Below are positions 4,955-6,341 of a DNA stretch of 6,341 nucleotides, piece by piece. Numbering within the stretch: position 1 is the first letter of the stretch; each line of letters opens with the position of its first letter. Origin of the DNA: Actinomycetota bacterium (GTDB lineage Bacteria; Actinomycetota; Actinomycetes; Nanopelagicales; Nanopelagicaceae); assembly GCA_009700715.1 (NCBI GenBank), contig WLLM01000047.1, positions 1 to 6,341 on the forward strand, read 5' to 3'. Below the pieces are notes generated by a model. It was not told the origin of the DNA. It was given only the letters and a program-made list of their open reading frames with translations, and did not search any database. The position numbers and the translations under genes are program-made.

Positions 4955-6331
4955 TTATAGCGCTTTGAGCGCGCTAACAACCTTAGTTAGCGAAGCCTTA
5001 GCATCACCAAAGAGCAACATCGTCTTTGGATCATAGAGAAGTTCATTTTCGATTCCGGCAAAGCCTGGGCGCATCGAACGCTTCAAGAAAATAACATTTG
5101 CAGCGTTGGAAACTTCCAAGATAGGCATTCCGTAAATCGGGCAACCTGGAGTTGTCTGTGCTGCAGGGTTAACCACATCGTTTGCACCGATAACGATTGC
5201 AACATCGGTCTGACCAAAGGTTGGGTTAACTTCATCCATTTCAGCCAATTGATCGTATGGAACATTTGCTTCAGCAAGAAGAACGTTCATATGTCCTGGC
5301 ATGCGACCGGCAACTGGGTGGATTCCGTAGGCGACATCGATACCTTTTGAGATCATCAAATCTGCGAGTTCGCGCACGGTGTGCTGAGCTTGTGCAACAG
5401 CCAAACCGAAACCAGGAACGATAACAACACGACGTGCGTAGTTAAGAAGAATTGCAACGTCATCTGGTGAACCAGAACGCACTGGGCGTTCTTCTCCAGC
5501 AGCAGATGTGTCTTGTGGCTTTGCAGTAAATGCACCGAAGAGAGTTCCAAATAATGAACGTCCCATCGCCTCTGCCATCAAGCGAGTCAGGATTGTTCCT
5601 GAGGCACCAACCAAAGTTCCAGCGATGATCAATAGAGTTGAATTTAGAACGTAACCGCTGGCTGCAACTGTTAAACCAGTAAAAGCATTGAGCAGTGAGA
5701 TAACGATCGGAACATCTGCGCCACCAACTGGAAGCACAAAGAGAATACCGAAGAGCAGTGAGAGAGCCGCTAAAACCATTAGCGGGGTAGTGCCGAGAGC
5801 GACAACGACCCAACCGGAAACACCAAGAACTGCAGCCAAGGTTGCCGCAATTACAAAGCGACCACCAGGAAAAACAACTGGGCGAGTAGTCATCAACTCT
5901 TGAAGTTTTAAGAAGGTGATGATCGATCCGCTAAATGAAACACAGCCAACAACAACGGTAAACACTGTGAAGATAACTTCGGCAGTTGTCGCATCTGCGC
6001 CAAGTGCCAAATATTCAACGATTGCAACGAGCGCTGCCGCGCCGCCACCAACACCGTTAAATAGCGCAACAAGCTGCGGCATCTGTGTCATCTGAACTTT
6101 ACGTGCAGCTGGAACACCGATAATTGAACCGACGGCAATCGCAGCCAAGATCCAACCAAGGTTATGAAGCGGGGCTTTGTAAGCAAAAACAACGAGAGTT
6201 GCAACTGTTGCGCCAAATGCCCCAATTAGATTTCCGCGACGCGCAGTCTTTGGGTGAGATAAACCTTTAAGAGCGAGGATGAAGCAGACGCCAGCGGCGA
6301 GGCCGATTAAGTCATACATAGTGCGACTCAT
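4955..6331 (-). CDS. pntB: NAD(P) transhydrogenase subunit beta
   Basis: Membrane subunit of the proton-translocating transhydrogenase, which couples proton entry to hydride transfer from NADH to NADP+ and so supplies NADPH. It has 458 residues, full length (E. coli PntB has 462). The N-terminal two-thirds is the membrane domain dII with about nine helices (to about residue 270), including GGADVPIVISLLNAFTG (203-219) with D206 and N215. A linker (271-288) leads to the NADP(H)-binding domain dIII (about 289-458): PGFGLAVAQAQ (306-316), GIHPVAGRMPGHMNVLLAEA (336-355), GAND (382-385), and K417-R418 (KRSM), which contacts the NADP 2'-phosphate. At the position of E. coli His91 the protein has Asn92 (LFNGVGGG). 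The ATG at 6331 follows a purine-rich GAGCAGATAA. M5 (6319) is a less likely start. The pntA-type alpha-subunit genes are expected immediately upstream, outside the window. Confidence 0.96.
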   Translation of the reverse strand: MSRTMYDLIGLAAGVCFILALKGLSHPKTARRGNLIGAFGATVATLVVFAYKAPLHNLGWILAAIAVGSIIGVPAARKVQMTQMPQLVALFNGVGGGAAALVAIVEYLALGADATTAEVIFTVFTVVVGCVSFSGSIITFLKLQELMTTRPVVFPGGRFVIAATLAAVLGVSGWVVVALGTTPLMVLAALSLLFGILFVLPVGGADVPIVISLLNAFTGLTVAASGYVLNSTLLIIAGTLVGASGTILTRLMAEAMGRSLFGTLFGAFTAKPQDTSAAGEERPVRSGSPDDVAILLNYARRVVIVPGFGLAVAQAQHTVRELADLMISKGIDVAYGIHPVAGRMPGHMNVLLAEANVPYDQLAEMDEVNPTFGQTDVAIVIGANDVVNPAAQTTPGCPIYGMPILEVSNAANVIFLKRSMRPGFAGIENELLYDPKTMLLFGDAKASLTKVVSALKAL

Positions 6332-6341
6332 TTATCTGCTC

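Overview
The window most resembles a low-to-moderate GC actinobacterium, for example a freshwater Nanopelagicales/acI-type lineage. This is an inference, not a database result. It rests on four things: the actinobacterial style of the tmRNA 3' end, a DUF222/HNH (13E12-type) gene, an actinobacterial-style PntB with FNGVGGG in its membrane domain, and base composition that looks by eye well below that of streptomycetes or mycobacteria. Genes are tightly packed. At least two look leaderless: a -10 box sits 6-7 nt before the ATG with no Shine-Dalgarno sequence.

Layout. 1-141 is the 3' part of the tmRNA gene (ssrA, + strand), with an encoded CCA and a strong intrinsic terminator at 164-212. The peptide-tag region lies before the window. 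Facing it on the minus strand is a compact series read from right to left: a DUF222/HNH endonuclease gene (1301-2698), a RimJ/RimL-like GNAT acetyltransferase (666-1238), a three-helix membrane protein of unknown function (317-661), and a very short unlisted gene for a 52-residue two-helix membrane protein (146-304). The end of this last gene contains the tmRNA terminator hairpin on its other strand.

2699-2772 is a divergent promoter region between the HNH gene and a pirin gene (2773-3816, + strand). An 18-nt dyad fills the -35/-10 spacer of both predicted promoters and is flanked by further half-sites, so one trans-acting repressor probably controls both genes. 3817-4029 is non-coding and holds two perfect 46-bp direct copies of a palindromic element, 75 bp apart, followed by a clear promoter that places the start of trhO (4030-4938, tRNA U34 hydroxylase) at the first base of the mRNA. 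trhO converges with pntB (4955-6331, minus strand), a complete NAD(P) transhydrogenase beta subunit. Its alpha-subunit genes are expected just beyond the right edge.

How the genes relate: these are mostly housekeeping functions (ribosome rescue, tRNA wobble modification, NADPH/NADH balance) plus accessory genes (pirin, HNH, GNAT, small membrane proteins). No defence system, prophage or insertion sequence is recognisable. The least explained parts are the palindromic repeat doublet, the shared operator array and the hidden 52-residue gene.
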